NCBI RefSeq assembly: GCF_024259515.1
Contig: NZ_JANBWE010000001.1
Location: forward strand, 620,001-684,000
DNA length: 64,000 nucleotides
Source of the DNA: Salirhabdus salicampi
GTDB taxonomy: Bacteria > Bacillota > Bacilli > Bacillales > Alkalibacillaceae
Direction of reading: 5' to 3'
Part shown: positions 16,830-25,742 of the stretch, one piece after another
Numbering within the stretch: position 1 is the first letter of the stretch
Layout of the letters: the number at the start of each line of letters is the position of its first letter
Notes under the pieces: generated by a model
What the model saw: only the letters and a program-made list of their open reading frames with translations
Told to the model about the DNA's origin: nothing
The model's database searches: none
Program-made: the position numbers and the translations under genes

Positions 16830-17519
16830 TTACGATGAGATTAACATATCACATGGATTACCGTATTTTTCTATCTTACCTTGGTTCAACAATACCATTT
16901 TATCAGCTAATATTCTTGCATCATTTTGGTCATGGGTAACGAAAATGGTTGTAATTCCTGTCTTCTTTAAGATATCCCGTAGTTCTTCCCGAATTTTATT
17001 TTGTAAGTCTGCATCTAAGTTACTAAAAGGCTCATCTAGTAACAATAGAGATGGATTTGGGGCTAATGCACGGGCCAGTGCAACCCTCTGTTGTTGTCCA
17101 CCGCTTAATTCATATGGGTAGCGATAGGTATAGTTTGTTAAGTTAACAAGGGATAGCATCTCTTGTAAACGTTCTTTCTTTTGTAGTCGACTCCATTTTT
17201 TTAAACCATAAGTAATATTTTTCCCAACGGTCATGTGAGGAAAGAGAGCATAATCTTGAAATACCATGCCAATCCCCCTTTTCTCAGGTTCAATGAAGTG
17301 GTCCTTACTGGCCATCACCTCTCCATTAATTTTAATGGTACCTTGACTTGGGATTTCGAGTCCAGCAATTAACCGAAGAACTGTACTTTTCCCACTTCCA
17401 CTTGAACCGAGGATGGACAATATTTCTCCTCGCTCAATCAATAAATTGAAATGTTCTATTGTATGGTCATTAACCCCGTTGTAATGAAACTGCAAATTTT
17501 CAATCGTCACGTATGACAT
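16830..17519 (-). CDS. Fe(III) ABC transporter ATP-binding protein (short form)
   Basis: A 229-residue ATPase with Walker A GSSGSGKST (38-46), MVFQDYALFPHMTV, LSGGQQQR, LLLDEPFSNLD and VTHDQNDA. The core is that of FbpC. It stops at the end of the ATPase domain, lacking the C-terminal TOBE-type regulatory part seen in ~350-residue FbpC proteins. AAGGAGTTGTAAAA precedes the ATG, two bases beyond the permease stop. It ends the fbp operon. Confidence 0.88.
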   Translation of the reverse strand: MSYVTIENLQFHYNGVNDHTIEHFNLLIERGEILSILGSSGSGKSTVLRLIAGLEIPSQGTIKINGEVMASKDHFIEPEKRGIGMVFQDYALFPHMTVGKNITYGLKKWSRLQKKERLQEMLSLVNLTNYTYRYPYELSGGQQQRVALARALAPNPSLLLLDEPFSNLDADLQNKIREELRDILKKTGITTIFVTHDQNDARILADKMVLLNQGKIEKYGNPCDMLISS

Positions 17520-17521
17520 TT

Positions 17522-19156
17522 TTACAACTCCTTCTCGAAATAGTGATGGAATAGGAAGATAAAGAGTCCGCTTATGAAGATAATCAAAAGTGACGGAAGG
17601 GCAGCTTCTTGTATCATTTCATCACTTGCATATTGAAAAGCTTTCGTAGATAGCGTACTAAAATTAAATGGGCTTAAAAGCAGTGTTAACGGTAATTCTT
17701 TTAATGTTTCCACAAATGAAAGGATAAACCCTGCCATCACAGCGTGCTTAATCAATTTTATATCAATCAGAAAGAAAGTTTTTGTGACGTTCATACCTAG
17801 CATTCGAGATGCTTCTGTATACTGGTTGCCAATTTTTTCGAAGCCAGATTCTATCGAATTATAACCAATTGCTAAAAAACGAATGATATATGCGAAGATA
17901 AGCATAAACAAGCTCGTGCTGAAAACGAATGACGGATGCACACCTAAAAAACTATACAATTCAATGACCCTTTGATCTAAAGCAATCATCATAGTTAAAA
18001 CTCCGACAGCAATCACTGATCCTGGTGTGGAATAGCCGAGAATCATTACCTTTGAAGAAGCATTTGCTATCCAACCTTTCGTTAATCGGGTGAAATTAGC
18101 TACGATTAACGAAATCACCACAATTGATAGTGAGGCAGCCGATGCAACCAAAATAGAGTTTTTTATAATGGAAAAAAACTGTTCGTTTAATACTTTGTTA
18201 TACGTCCTTAACATCCATCCGATTAATTGTGTGACTGGTATTAGGAAACCAAGAGAAAAAATCACAAAACAGTAGGCGGTAACGAGCATTCCCTTTCGGG
18301 GTGATAAAGTTTTCATTCGTAAGGATCTTCCGTCTGAAGTAGAAAAGCTAAATTGTTTACGTCCTCTTAAAATTTTTTCAACGATTAAAATAACTAAAAC
18401 GACACCAATTAATATTCCCGCCAATTTCATGGTAGAGTGTAAATCGCCTAATCCGAACCATGTCTGAAAGATGGCGGTTGTAAACGTTTGGATTCCGTAA
18501 TATTCCACTACCCCATAATCATTTAATACTTCTAGTGCGACGAGACTAACGCCTCCGACGATTGCTACACGAGAAATAGGTATAACGATTTGGATGAATA
18601 TTTGAAAACCACTTTTTCCTAATAATCTAGCATTTTCAATTAATGATGCTGATTGTTTTACTAGATAGGCGTGAGTCAAACTATAAACATAAGGATATAG
18701 AAACAAAGTGAAAATAAAGATCGTTCCTTGAATATTCATAATGTCTACAAAACGTTGGTCAATATAAATCCCCTGTTTTCGTAAAGTTGTTTGCAGAACG
18801 CCAGTATAATCTAATATCCCATGATATGTATAGGCTGCAATATAAGGTGGAAAGGCAAGGGGGAGGAGGATTCCCCATTTGAAAAAACGACGTAACGGAA
18901 AATTATATGCGGCCATTAACCATGCTAAACTTGTTCCCAAAATAATAGTAAGTACACTTGTTAATGTAACAATTAGCAGGGTATTACCTACATATTTTAT
19001 CAACATAAATTGTTGAATGTGTTCCCAATTCTCATTTGGCGCTGTGAACATTTGAAATAGAATTGCGCTATTCGGTAGGATTACGATAATTAGTAAAATA
19101 ATACTAAGAATCGCCCAGCTATTTGCATGTTTTTTGATAGATTGTAAGATACCCAT
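17522..19156 (-). CDS. Fe(III) ABC transporter permease (fused FbpB type)
   Basis: A 544-residue permease with about 12 spans. It consists of two homologous halves, each with a permease loop (ENARLLGKSGFQIFIQIVIP; EASRMLGMNVTKTFFLIDIK), as in FbpB/SfuB. ATG 19156 is chosen because AGGTGGG lies seven bases upstream; a GTG four codons earlier would overlap that site. It lies between the binding-protein and ATPase genes. Confidence 0.9.
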   Translation of the reverse strand: MGILQSIKKHANSWAILSIILLIIVILPNSAILFQMFTAPNENWEHIQQFMLIKYVGNTLLIVTLTSVLTIILGTSLAWLMAAYNFPLRRFFKWGILLPLAFPPYIAAYTYHGILDYTGVLQTTLRKQGIYIDQRFVDIMNIQGTIFIFTLFLYPYVYSLTHAYLVKQSASLIENARLLGKSGFQIFIQIVIPISRVAIVGGVSLVALEVLNDYGVVEYYGIQTFTTAIFQTWFGLGDLHSTMKLAGILIGVVLVILIVEKILRGRKQFSFSTSDGRSLRMKTLSPRKGMLVTAYCFVIFSLGFLIPVTQLIGWMLRTYNKVLNEQFFSIIKNSILVASAASLSIVVISLIVANFTRLTKGWIANASSKVMILGYSTPGSVIAVGVLTMMIALDQRVIELYSFLGVHPSFVFSTSLFMLIFAYIIRFLAIGYNSIESGFEKIGNQYTEASRMLGMNVTKTFFLIDIKLIKHAVMAGFILSFVETLKELPLTLLLSPFNFSTLSTKAFQYASDEMIQEAALPSLLIIFISGLFIFLFHHYFEKEL

Positions 19157-19180
19157 GTTTGTGCCCACCTATTAGAGAAA

Positions 19181-19205
19181 GCCGTATCAAAATGATACGG
19201 CAACA
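19181..19205 (-). promoter_or_regulatory. Intercistronic hairpin between fbpA and fbpB
   Basis: GCCGTATCA pairs with TGATACGGC around an AAA loop, between the binding-protein gene stop and the permease ribosome-binding site. The weak T-tract suggests an attenuator or mRNA end that lets the lipoprotein be made in excess. Confidence 0.5.
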
Positions 19206-19213
19206 TTTTTAAT

Positions 19214-20269
19214 TTACTTCCAGTTCACTTCATTAAAGACTTTAACAGCCTCTGCGTTATTTTCACCAAGAATGGAAAGGTTTAAATCTTGTTCCTTAAA
19301 GTCTCCCCATGATTGTAGAAGTTCCCCGGCAGTAGCATCAGGATTGACTGGATACTCATAGTTTACACTAGCAAACTGCTCTTGGACTGATTGTGTAGAT
19401 AGAAACTCGATTAGTTTAATTGCATTTTCTTTGTTTTTGGCATGTTTTGTCACACCAATACCACTGACGTTAACGTGAGTACCGGTTGTTTCCTGGTTAG
19501 GGAAGATGATTCCTAATTCTTTTGCTACATTTACTTCCTCACCATCAGTGGAGTTTAGCATATGCCCAAGATAATACGTGTTCATGACTGCTACATCACC
19601 TTCGCCAGCTGCAATAGCCTTCGCTTGATCACGATCTCCACCTTGTGGTTCTCTCGCCATGTTATTCACCATACCTTTAGCCCATAATTTTGCTTCTTCT
19701 ATACCATGTAATTCAATAAAGGAAGCGAGTAAGGATTGATTATAAATGTTAGATGAAGAACGGATTAATACTTTGTCATTCCATTTCTCATCCGTTAAAT
19801 TTTCATAAGTTGACAATTCAGTTGGATCTACACGGTCTTTCGCATAAACGATAACACGGGCACGCTTTGTCAGGCCGAACCACTGTTTATCTTCATCTGT
19901 TAACTTTGCCGGAATATTTTCACTTAATTGATCACTATTGATAGACTGAAGTAAGCCTGCTTCTTTTGCTCTATGTAGTCGTCCAGCATCGGCAGTGAAA
20001 AACAAATCTGCTTCAGTAGCTTCACCTTCGCGGGTGATACGTTCAATCAGTTGGTCGGATTTCCCTTTAATTACGTTTACTGTTATACCTGTTTCGTCTT
20101 TAAACTGTTCAAATAGCTCATCGTCAATATCATAGTGACGACTCGTATATAAGTTTACAACCTCTTGGTCTTCTTCTGCACCACTTTCGTTACTGGCGCA
20201 ACCAGTGATGAAGATTACCCCAATTAAAGCCATTAGTAAAAGTGGGATTGATGCAAGTTTTTGTTTCAT
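19214..20269 (-). CDS. Fe(III)-binding lipoprotein
   Basis: A 351-residue periplasmic-binding-type lipoprotein. The lipobox ITGC gives Cys24. VVNLYTSRHYDIDDELFEQF, the ADLFFTADAGRL segment and the NTYYLGHM tyrosine pair match FbpA/FutA ferric-binding proteins, where adjacent tyrosines bind iron. The gene starts about 30 bases downstream of two Fur-box-like sites. Confidence 0.92.
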   Translation of the reverse strand: MKQKLASIPLLLMALIGVIFITGCASNESGAEEDQEVVNLYTSRHYDIDDELFEQFKDETGITVNVIKGKSDQLIERITREGEATEADLFFTADAGRLHRAKEAGLLQSINSDQLSENIPAKLTDEDKQWFGLTKRARVIVYAKDRVDPTELSTYENLTDEKWNDKVLIRSSSNIYNQSLLASFIELHGIEEAKLWAKGMVNNMAREPQGGDRDQAKAIAAGEGDVAVMNTYYLGHMLNSTDGEEVNVAKELGIIFPNQETTGTHVNVSGIGVTKHAKNKENAIKLIEFLSTQSVQEQFASVNYEYPVNPDATAGELLQSWGDFKEQDLNLSILGENNAEAVKVFNEVNWK

Positions 20270-20299
20270 TGTTCCTCTCTCCTTGTCTGTTGTTTAATT

Positions 20300-20318
20300 G
20301 ATAATGATTTTCAATATC
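20300..20318. promoter_or_regulatory. Fur-box-like site 1
   Basis: GATAATGATTTTCAATATC matches the 19-base Fur consensus GATAATGATTATCATTATC at 17 positions. It lies about 30 bases upstream of the Fe(III)-binding protein start, so iron repression of fbpABC is likely. Confidence 0.8.
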
Positions 20319-20324
20319 ATTATA

Positions 20325-20343
20325 ATTGAAAACGATTCTCAAT
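20325..20343. promoter_or_regulatory. Fur-box-like site 2
   Basis: ATTGAAAACGATTCTCAAT is a weaker, roughly palindromic Fur-like element seven bases beyond site 1. Confidence 0.6.
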
Positions 20344-20409
20344 GGCAAGTGGGAATTTCAGCTTAATTTGAAACAATCCGGTCCAGGGAAAGAGAATCAT
20401 TTTTATAAG

Positions 20410-20450
20410 AAGGGACACTTCTCGCTTAAAACGAGAAGTGTCCCTTCTTT
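20410..20450. terminator. Terminator of the MBL hydrolase gene
   Basis: AAGGGACACTTCTCG (20410-20424) pairs perfectly with CGAGAAGTGTCCCTT (20432-20446). It abuts the minus-strand stop codon. Confidence 0.75.
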
Positions 20451-21324
20451 AATGGTCTTTTTTATAGTGTTCTTTATCATTTACATACTTACCGTGGTCA
20501 GGAATTGCTAAACGGTCGAATTCGTTGACTAAAATGTCTAAACCAGTTGATAACTCTTCACCTGAGACTGGGCCACCATGACCGGTAACGGCTACGGATG
20601 GGTTTAATTCAGCTAATGTCTTTACAGATTTCCAAGCTTCTTTCCAATCAGTTGTAAGATATCGAGGAGGACCGTTGATTTCGATCTCCTGGGCTAATAC
20701 TTTGTAGAGTGAATCTTGCCGGACTGTAACAAAGGCGTCTCCGGCAATTAACGTCTGATCAGAATCACGGAAGAATGAAACATGCCCTGGTGAATGACCA
20801 GGTGTATGAATCCAGCGCCATCCTGTCATATGAGGGATAGTGCCGTCGATAGGTAGTGCTTGAACGTGTCCCCCTAAATCAATTGGATCATTCGGGAACA
20901 TAGGAGACATTTTCGCAATAAGTCCACCTTCAACCGTACCGTCAGGCTTTGGATAATGTTTTTTCCCAGTTAAATAGGGGAGTTCTTTTTCATGAGCATA
21001 GACAGGAACGTTCCACCGTTTAATTAGTTCAATAATGCCTCCCACATGGTCAAAGTGTCCATGTGTCAGTATGATTGCGGAAGGTTTTGCTCCTTCCCCA
21101 AACTTTTCTTCTGTTGCTGTAATAATATGTTCTGCGGAATCAGGCATTCCCGCATCAATTAATACAAAATCTCCTGGTGTATCTAATTTCACAAAACAAA
21201 TGTTTACAATTTGGATTGTATGATAATGAACATGAGGAGCAATTTCTAAACTAATTCCGTCACTTATTGAGGTAGCGGGTATAGGTTTATAATCATCCCC
21301 GTAGTGCACTTGTTGATCATCCAT
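20449..21324 (-). CDS. MBL-fold metallo-hydrolase
   Basis: A 291-residue metallo-beta-lactamase fold protein. THGHFDHVGG near residue 86 is the HxHxDH zinc motif, followed by HTPGHSPGHVSFF, AGDAF and TGHGGP, the further metal ligands. The family includes glyoxalase II-like, lactonase and thioesterase enzymes. ATG 21324 is eight bases after AAGGAG; a TTG two codons upstream has no good site. No neighbour indicates the substrate. Confidence 0.88.
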   Translation of the reverse strand: MDDQQVHYGDDYKPIPATSISDGISLEIAPHVHYHTIQIVNICFVKLDTPGDFVLIDAGMPDSAEHIITATEEKFGEGAKPSAIILTHGHFDHVGGIIELIKRWNVPVYAHEKELPYLTGKKHYPKPDGTVEGGLIAKMSPMFPNDPIDLGGHVQALPIDGTIPHMTGWRWIHTPGHSPGHVSFFRDSDQTLIAGDAFVTVRQDSLYKVLAQEIEINGPPRYLTTDWKEAWKSVKTLAELNPSVAVTGHGGPVSGEELSTGLDILVNEFDRLAIPDHGKYVNDKEHYKKDH

Positions 21325-21422
21325 AGTCAAAACTCCTTGTCAATATGTGTTAGTTTCAATATGTTTCAATCTAATTGAGTTATGAAAAGAGGAGCTACAA
21401 TTTTGTAATTCCTCGAATTTAT

Positions 21423-22421
21423 TTAGATTAACTTGTCCCGGTCAATTGTTTGTGGGGGTCTTTCCAACCATTTGTTTTCAATTAAAAGTTGAAGTCCATC
21501 TTCTGCAAACAGACCAATTTCCCCCATTAAGCGGGTATATGCTACCGTAATATCTCTACGTTGGCTCATCGAAATAGAGGTACCATAGTTTCCAATGCCT
21601 GAAGTATTCATAACGCCAACATGATAGAGCATTAATTTATCTGAAAACGGAGGTTCTGTTTCTTGGCTCACCATATGATCCCAAGTCATCGGTACAGGTA
21701 GGTCATTTTGACTTAAATACTGCTCGAAAATTTCCATTTGTTTTTTTGCGAGTTCTTTCCCACGGTGGAAAAATTCACGAAGTTTTTTTGACCTTGCTAC
21801 TTGTGTGTAGCCTGTTATAATCGCGGTTCCAATCGAGTTCGTTTGAAAATTTGCAAAAAGGTTCATGATTTCTTGTCCTGTTAGTGGTCGCTTATCACTG
21901 AACCAACCAGCCATAAAACGTTGCTTTCCTACAAAGTCAACCTCTTTATGGTATGGGATATAAGGAGGTCTTAGCTCAATGCCTTTTGACAATAATAGTG
22001 AAGTTGCTTCATTATATAACTCCGTGGTTGAAGCAAGACAGGAAGAATAAAATTCTCGAATGTCTTTTCTTACGGTGAGTGGAAGTATATAACCGTACGT
22101 TGCTAACCCGCCTTTTGCCATATGTTTAACAAAATTTAAGAAAAGGGTGTCCTGAAATAAGCGAGGTGCTTTAGGGTTTACGTCCTCATCTGTAAATCCC
22201 CGAGGAATAGGTATCCCTTCTTCTGTAAAAATCTTTTCGATAATGTCCACATGGTCTTTCGATAATTTCAACGCATGTTCTAAAATGGGTTTAATTTCCG
22301 TATCATCAACTTTCGCTAGGAAATATTCGAAAATACAAATGGAAATTGTATCAGCTAAATAAGTTGTCCAGAGACTTGACAATTCGGCGGAAGTAAGACG
22401 AATGTTGTGTTCCGTTTCCAT
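21423..22421 (-). CDS. DUF3231 family protein, two-domain form
   Basis: A 332-residue, largely helical soluble protein built from two similar ~165-residue halves. Each half begins LTSAELSSLW or LTGQEIMNLF and contains GIPIPRG or DLPVPM, about 70 residues in. This is the tandem DUF3231 layout common in Bacillaceae. A one-domain relative is encoded at 28686. The DUF3231 fold has been likened to ferritin-like bundles; the function is unknown. Confidence 0.85.
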   Translation of the reverse strand: METEHNIRLTSAELSSLWTTYLADTISICIFEYFLAKVDDTEIKPILEHALKLSKDHVDIIEKIFTEEGIPIPRGFTDEDVNPKAPRLFQDTLFLNFVKHMAKGGLATYGYILPLTVRKDIREFYSSCLASTTELYNEATSLLLSKGIELRPPYIPYHKEVDFVGKQRFMAGWFSDKRPLTGQEIMNLFANFQTNSIGTAIITGYTQVARSKKLREFFHRGKELAKKQMEIFEQYLSQNDLPVPMTWDHMVSQETEPPFSDKLMLYHVGVMNTSGIGNYGTSISMSQRRDITVAYTRLMGEIGLFAEDGLQLLIENKWLERPPQTIDRDKLI

Positions 22422-22733
22422 GCTGAAACCCCTACCTTCAATCTAGTATACAAAATTATTCTAACCACTTTTGTCTCTTTTATGAAGAAACGAAGGTGAA
22501 GATAACATCTTACTCCAGCAGGAAAATAGAAATGTTTGGCTTGGTTATATGTATGTTTCTATATATACCTAAACCTTTGTTTTGGTGATTAACGGTAAAA
22601 AGGACTTACAACATGAAATTATAAAGGAAAAGAAGAGCTGAGTTATTCAGCTTTTTTCTATGTTTTGAAGGACTATGGTTGCAGGGATAGAAGTTACATA
22701 TAATTCATATTTTGTAATGAAGGGAGTGTGTAT
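22422..22733. other. 312-base gene-free stretch
   Basis: Holds the start region of the minus-strand DUF3231 gene and an orphan plus-strand terminator at 22633-22657. A short open frame ending at its stem (INGKKDLQHEIIKEKKS) lacks a start site and may be the tail of a lost gene. Otherwise nothing is seen before the DinB-gene ribosome-binding site. Confidence 0.5.
22633..22657 (+). terminator. Orphan terminator
   Basis: AGCTGA (22636-22641) pairs with TCAGCT (22647-22652), extended by A-T pairs and followed by a T-run. No plus-strand gene lies upstream. Confidence 0.6.
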
Positions 22734-23213
22734 ATGAATCATTATTTGTTTGATCAGTTAGAACATGTAAGAGGAATTACATTAAAAGTTTTAGAGCGTG
22801 TTAACGAAGAGGATGCAGATGTAGTCCATGACGGTTTCCGGAATAGTATACGTTGGAATGTAGGACACATTTACCTTGTTCAAGAACAACTTGCATTTGG
22901 TCCGATTGGTTTATCACAACATATTCCTCATGATTATTCATCACTCTTCTCCCCGGGCACATCCCCAAAGGATTGGGAATTAGAGGTTCCGACATTAAAC
23001 GAGTTGAGAGGGTTACTTCAAGAGCAGCCAAAGAGAGTGAAACAACAACTTAGTTATCGTTTAGATGAGGAGGTAACACGTCCTCACACTACAAAAAGTG
23101 GTATACATTTAGAAACTGTAGCGGAATTTTTAAGCTTTAGTTTGTTTCATGAAGGAATTCATATGAATACAATCGTAAATTACCATAAGTTAAATAAGTA
23201 CAAGCAGAAATAA
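22734..23213 (+). CDS. DinB-family (four-helix bundle) protein
   Basis: A 159-residue helical protein of the DinB/DfrA-like superfamily. RWNVGHIYLVQEQ near residue 40 and FSLFHEGIHMNTI near 140 hold the histidines that bind the metal in this superfamily. It might be a thiol-dependent transferase or a damage-inducible protein; the family has many unassigned members. ATG 22734 is eight bases after GAAGGGA. The FAH-family gene begins 20 bases later. Confidence 0.78.
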   Translation: MNHYLFDQLEHVRGITLKVLERVNEEDADVVHDGFRNSIRWNVGHIYLVQEQLAFGPIGLSQHIPHDYSSLFSPGTSPKDWELEVPTLNELRGLLQEQPKRVKQQLSYRLDEEVTRPHTTKSGIHLETVAEFLSFSLFHEGIHMNTIVNYHKLNKYKQK

Positions 23214-23233
23214 CAAAAAGGAAGGGACTTATC

Positions 23234-24127
23234 ATGAAATTTATAACATTTTTCCGAAACGAAACGCTACACTTAGGAGTGAAGGTTGGGGAAGTCATAT
23301 TGGATATAACATCAGCTTCCATGGCAAGTGAAAAATTACCTGGTACGGTGGAACGACTAATTGGCGGAGGGGAGAAAAGCCTTCAGCTGGTAAAGGAATT
23401 CTTGAATGAAGAAGTAGAGGAAGGTCATCATAATTATACCGTCCATAGGGATGATATCAATTGGGGACCAGCAATTCCTCATCCACCTAAAATTATTTGC
23501 GTTGGAATGAATTACCGTAGACACGCTGATGAACTTCGTGCTGCTTATCCCGAAGTACCGATTTTATTTAATAAGTTTCATAATGCGATTACATCTCACC
23601 GGGAAAATATAGAAATTCCAGCCGTGACAGAAAGACTTGACTATGAAGCGGAATTAGGAATTGTGATTGGCAAAAAAGCAAAAAATGTTTCAAAGGAAAA
23701 TGCTCTCAATTATGTGTTTGGTTATTGTACGGTGAATGATTTATCGGCACGTGATTTACAAATGAGAACACCGCAATGGTTACTGGGGAAAACATATGAT
23801 AAGTTTTGTCCTGTTGGTCCTTATCTTGTGACGAAGGATGAGGTCCCAAATCCAAACGATCTTGAGATAAAGTCAGTTGTAAATGGGGAGGTACGGCAAC
23901 ATTCTAATACATCTGATATGATTTTTGATTGTAAAGAAATCATTTCATATGTGTCACATTATATGAGTTTAGAACCAGGGGATCTCATTTTAACAGGTAC
24001 GCCAGAAGGGGTTGTGTTAGGATATCCTGAAGAGGAGCAAGTCTTTCTTCAAGATGGTGATGAAGTAAGTGTAGAAATTGAAAAATTAGGAAGGTTAACT
24101 AACCGTTTCATAGTCGAAAAATCCTAA
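23234..24127 (+). CDS. Fumarylacetoacetate hydrolase family protein
   Basis: A 297-residue enzyme of the FAH superfamily. KIICVGMNYRRHADEL near residue 90, YEAELGIVIGKKAKNV with metal-ligand Glu, NDLSARDLQ and DLILTGTPEGVVLG are typical. Members hydrolyse or decarboxylate 2-oxo or acylpyruvate compounds in aromatic and related pathways. AAGGAAGGGACTTATC precedes the ATG. It forms a two-gene unit with the DinB-like gene. The substrate is not indicated. Confidence 0.9.
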   Translation: MKFITFFRNETLHLGVKVGEVILDITSASMASEKLPGTVERLIGGGEKSLQLVKEFLNEEVEEGHHNYTVHRDDINWGPAIPHPPKIICVGMNYRRHADELRAAYPEVPILFNKFHNAITSHRENIEIPAVTERLDYEAELGIVIGKKAKNVSKENALNYVFGYCTVNDLSARDLQMRTPQWLLGKTYDKFCPVGPYLVTKDEVPNPNDLEIKSVVNGEVRQHSNTSDMIFDCKEIISYVSHYMSLEPGDLILTGTPEGVVLGYPEEEQVFLQDGDEVSVEIEKLGRLTNRFIVEKS

Positions 24128-24145
24128 TAAATATAGGGTTTTAAA

Positions 24146-24180
24146 CGAGCTTGGGGATAACCCAAGCTCGTATATTGTTG
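24146..24180 (+). terminator. Rho-independent terminator
   Basis: CGAGCTTGGG (24146-24155) pairs with CCCAAGCTCG (24161-24170), followed by TATATTGTT. Confidence 0.7.
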
Positions 24181-24195
24181 CAGGGAGTTCCTTGT

Positions 24196-24534
24196 TTATT
24201 GTTGGAAAGGAGTATGACTCGTAAACGTTTGATGTGTTCCGTGAATGTTTTGGTTGTTAAATGTTTGTTGTGATGTAATTTCATGTTGAAGTTGGTTACA
24301 AATATTTAACGCTTGTTGACATTGTTGGATTGCACGTTCATGCTCTCTTAAAGAATGCTCAATTGTTTGTGCAGCTTGGCGTTCAGTATTAAGCATTTGC
24401 TGGAGTACTTGAGCATTTTGATTTTCTCGTTGCAACATTTGACGATATTGTTGATTACTTTGTTGCGTTTGATTCATTAATTGTTGGATAATTTGACGAC
24501 ATTCGTTAATCTGTTGGATGGAATTCATCTGCAC
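24196..24534 (-). CDS. Glutamine-rich small protein
   Basis: A 112-residue protein with about a quarter Gln and frequent Asn. It is probably a long amphipathic helix (QQLMNQTQQSNQQYRQML, RQAAQTIEHSLREHERA) with a His/Thr/Gln tail. The start is GTG 24534, eight bases after GGGGAGG; an ATG two codons later is possible. Codons upstream in the same frame lie in the neighbour's terminator and are not coding. The composition recalls spore-coat-associated proteins, but I assign no function. Confidence 0.65.
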   Translation of the reverse strand: MQMNSIQQINECRQIIQQLMNQTQQSNQQYRQMLQRENQNAQVLQQMLNTERQAAQTIEHSLREHERAIQQCQQALNICNQLQHEITSQQTFNNQNIHGTHQTFTSHTPFQQ

Positions 24535-24680
24535 GTTACATTCCTCCCCGCTTTTTAAGTGGGTTCCGTTCGTGTTGAACGTGAATCCCGATTTTATTTT
24601 GAGACAATCTGTAATAGAACATTCAAATATTTGAGTACTTAAAAAATTACCTAATAAACCAAAACATAAAGAATGTATAA

Positions 24681-24709
24681 AAAAACCTTGGTTACACCAA
24701 GGTTTTTTA
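24681..24709 (-). terminator. Terminator overlapping the 98-aa gene stop
   Basis: AAAAACCTTGGT (24681-24692) pairs with ACCAAGGTTTTT (24696-24707). T-runs exist on both strands. Confidence 0.75.
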
Positions 24710-25003
24710 AAAAGGGTCGTTGTTTGGATCGTTGTATGACTCGATAGCTTGTTCAATGGCATTGTAAGCTTGTCCGAATGCAGCAGATGGAGATATGTTT
24801 TCATCATCAACATCATTTAGCTGGCCTTGGGCGTGTTTTGCTTGTGTTAATGAGCGAATCATATCATTAATCATTGTCCCTTTATCACCATATTGATTTT
24901 TCGCGTCTTGTAAAAGCTGAAGACTACGGTCAAGGTTGTAGGAATTTGGTTCATCAAATGCACGTTCAAGTTCTTCCTTTACTTGTTGAAGCAGTTCTTT
25001 CAC
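24707..25003 (-). CDS. Small hypothetical helical protein
   Basis: A 98-residue acidic protein (MKELLQQVKEELERAF... NDPNNDPF). It is predicted mostly helical, without signal or membrane segment. AAGGAGTGGATTATAGT precedes the ATG, and a terminator follows directly. I do not recognise a family. Confidence 0.65.
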   Translation of the reverse strand: MKELLQQVKEELERAFDEPNSYNLDRSLQLLQDAKNQYGDKGTMINDMIRSLTQAKHAQGQLNDVDDENISPSAAFGQAYNAIEQAIESYNDPNNDPF

Positions 25004-25171
25004 TATAATCCACTCCTTTATGTAATATGTCTTTACATATCACCTGTAGGGTAAGCATTATGATAGGAAGTTATACAAAACAATGATGGTCTATTCAACC
25101 TTCATAAATAAACAACCTGAAATAATAAGGTATCCTTCTAATCCTCCCCATTATATACGATGTGTTTTTAT

Positions 25172-25199
25172 TCAATAAAAAAGACCCGTTAAAGGTCAA
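25172..25199 (-). terminator. Weak terminator of the 151-aa gene
   Basis: On the minus strand, GACC pairs with GGTC around a seven-base loop, followed by T7. Confidence 0.45.
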
Positions 25200-25203
25200 T
25201 ATT

Positions 25204-25659
25204 TTAGAAAAATCGAGTTGTCTGACTAATAAATAAAAGATGGTATTTGTCTGCCCATAAAATGAAATAATCATACATGCCTGTAGAAGTTTGAACAGGC
25301 CGTCTTAATTGCACGATAAGGGCTGATTGGAACATCATATCCGTCGGCTGGTCAAAAGAAGGGAATATGAAACGGGCGTTTTGCCCTTGTATTCGCCAAG
25401 GAATGATTGACGGTCTCGTACCGTAAGGGTTTAATGAATGGAAAGCTTCTTGGCGAACAACCTCGTCAATGGAAGCGTTGTGACTAGCAATTAAACCAAC
25501 TTGAAAGTATCCATCATGAGCACCGTACCGTTCATCATAACCTTGAATTTTAGCCCAGTGTGCTGGATATCGTAAACTTACACGGTAGGTTGGGTTATAA
25601 TACAATTTTTGTGGCCTAATCGGGAAATAAGGTATTATTCTTTCTCCTGTAGTCATCAT
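25204..25659 (-). CDS. Hypothetical protein with PsbP-like segment
   Basis: A 151-residue protein without a signal peptide. It starts MMTTGERIIPYFPIRPQK and then shows YRVSLRYPAHWAKIQGYDERY and DGYFQVGLIA. This YP-x-x-W then DG-Y-F-Q spacing recalls short PsbP-related C-terminal domains of Bacillus LysM or envelope proteins, from memory and not by search. GGAGGTGG lies about ten bases before the ATG. Confidence 0.6.
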   Translation of the reverse strand: MMTTGERIIPYFPIRPQKLYYNPTYRVSLRYPAHWAKIQGYDERYGAHDGYFQVGLIASHNASIDEVVRQEAFHSLNPYGTRPSIIPWRIQGQNARFIFPSFDQPTDMMFQSALIVQLRRPVQTSTGMYDYFILWADKYHLLFISQTTRFF

Positions 25660-25742
25660 AAAACAGAAACCACCTCCAACATACTTATTTGATAGTAAAG
25701 TATGAATAGGTAGGTTATCCTGCTACACTTTGACCAACATTT

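Noticed and set aside
24535-24816. N-terminal extension of the Gln-rich protein
   Set aside because: It overlaps the neighbouring gene and its terminator. The GTG at 24534 with GGGGAGG upstream explains the start.
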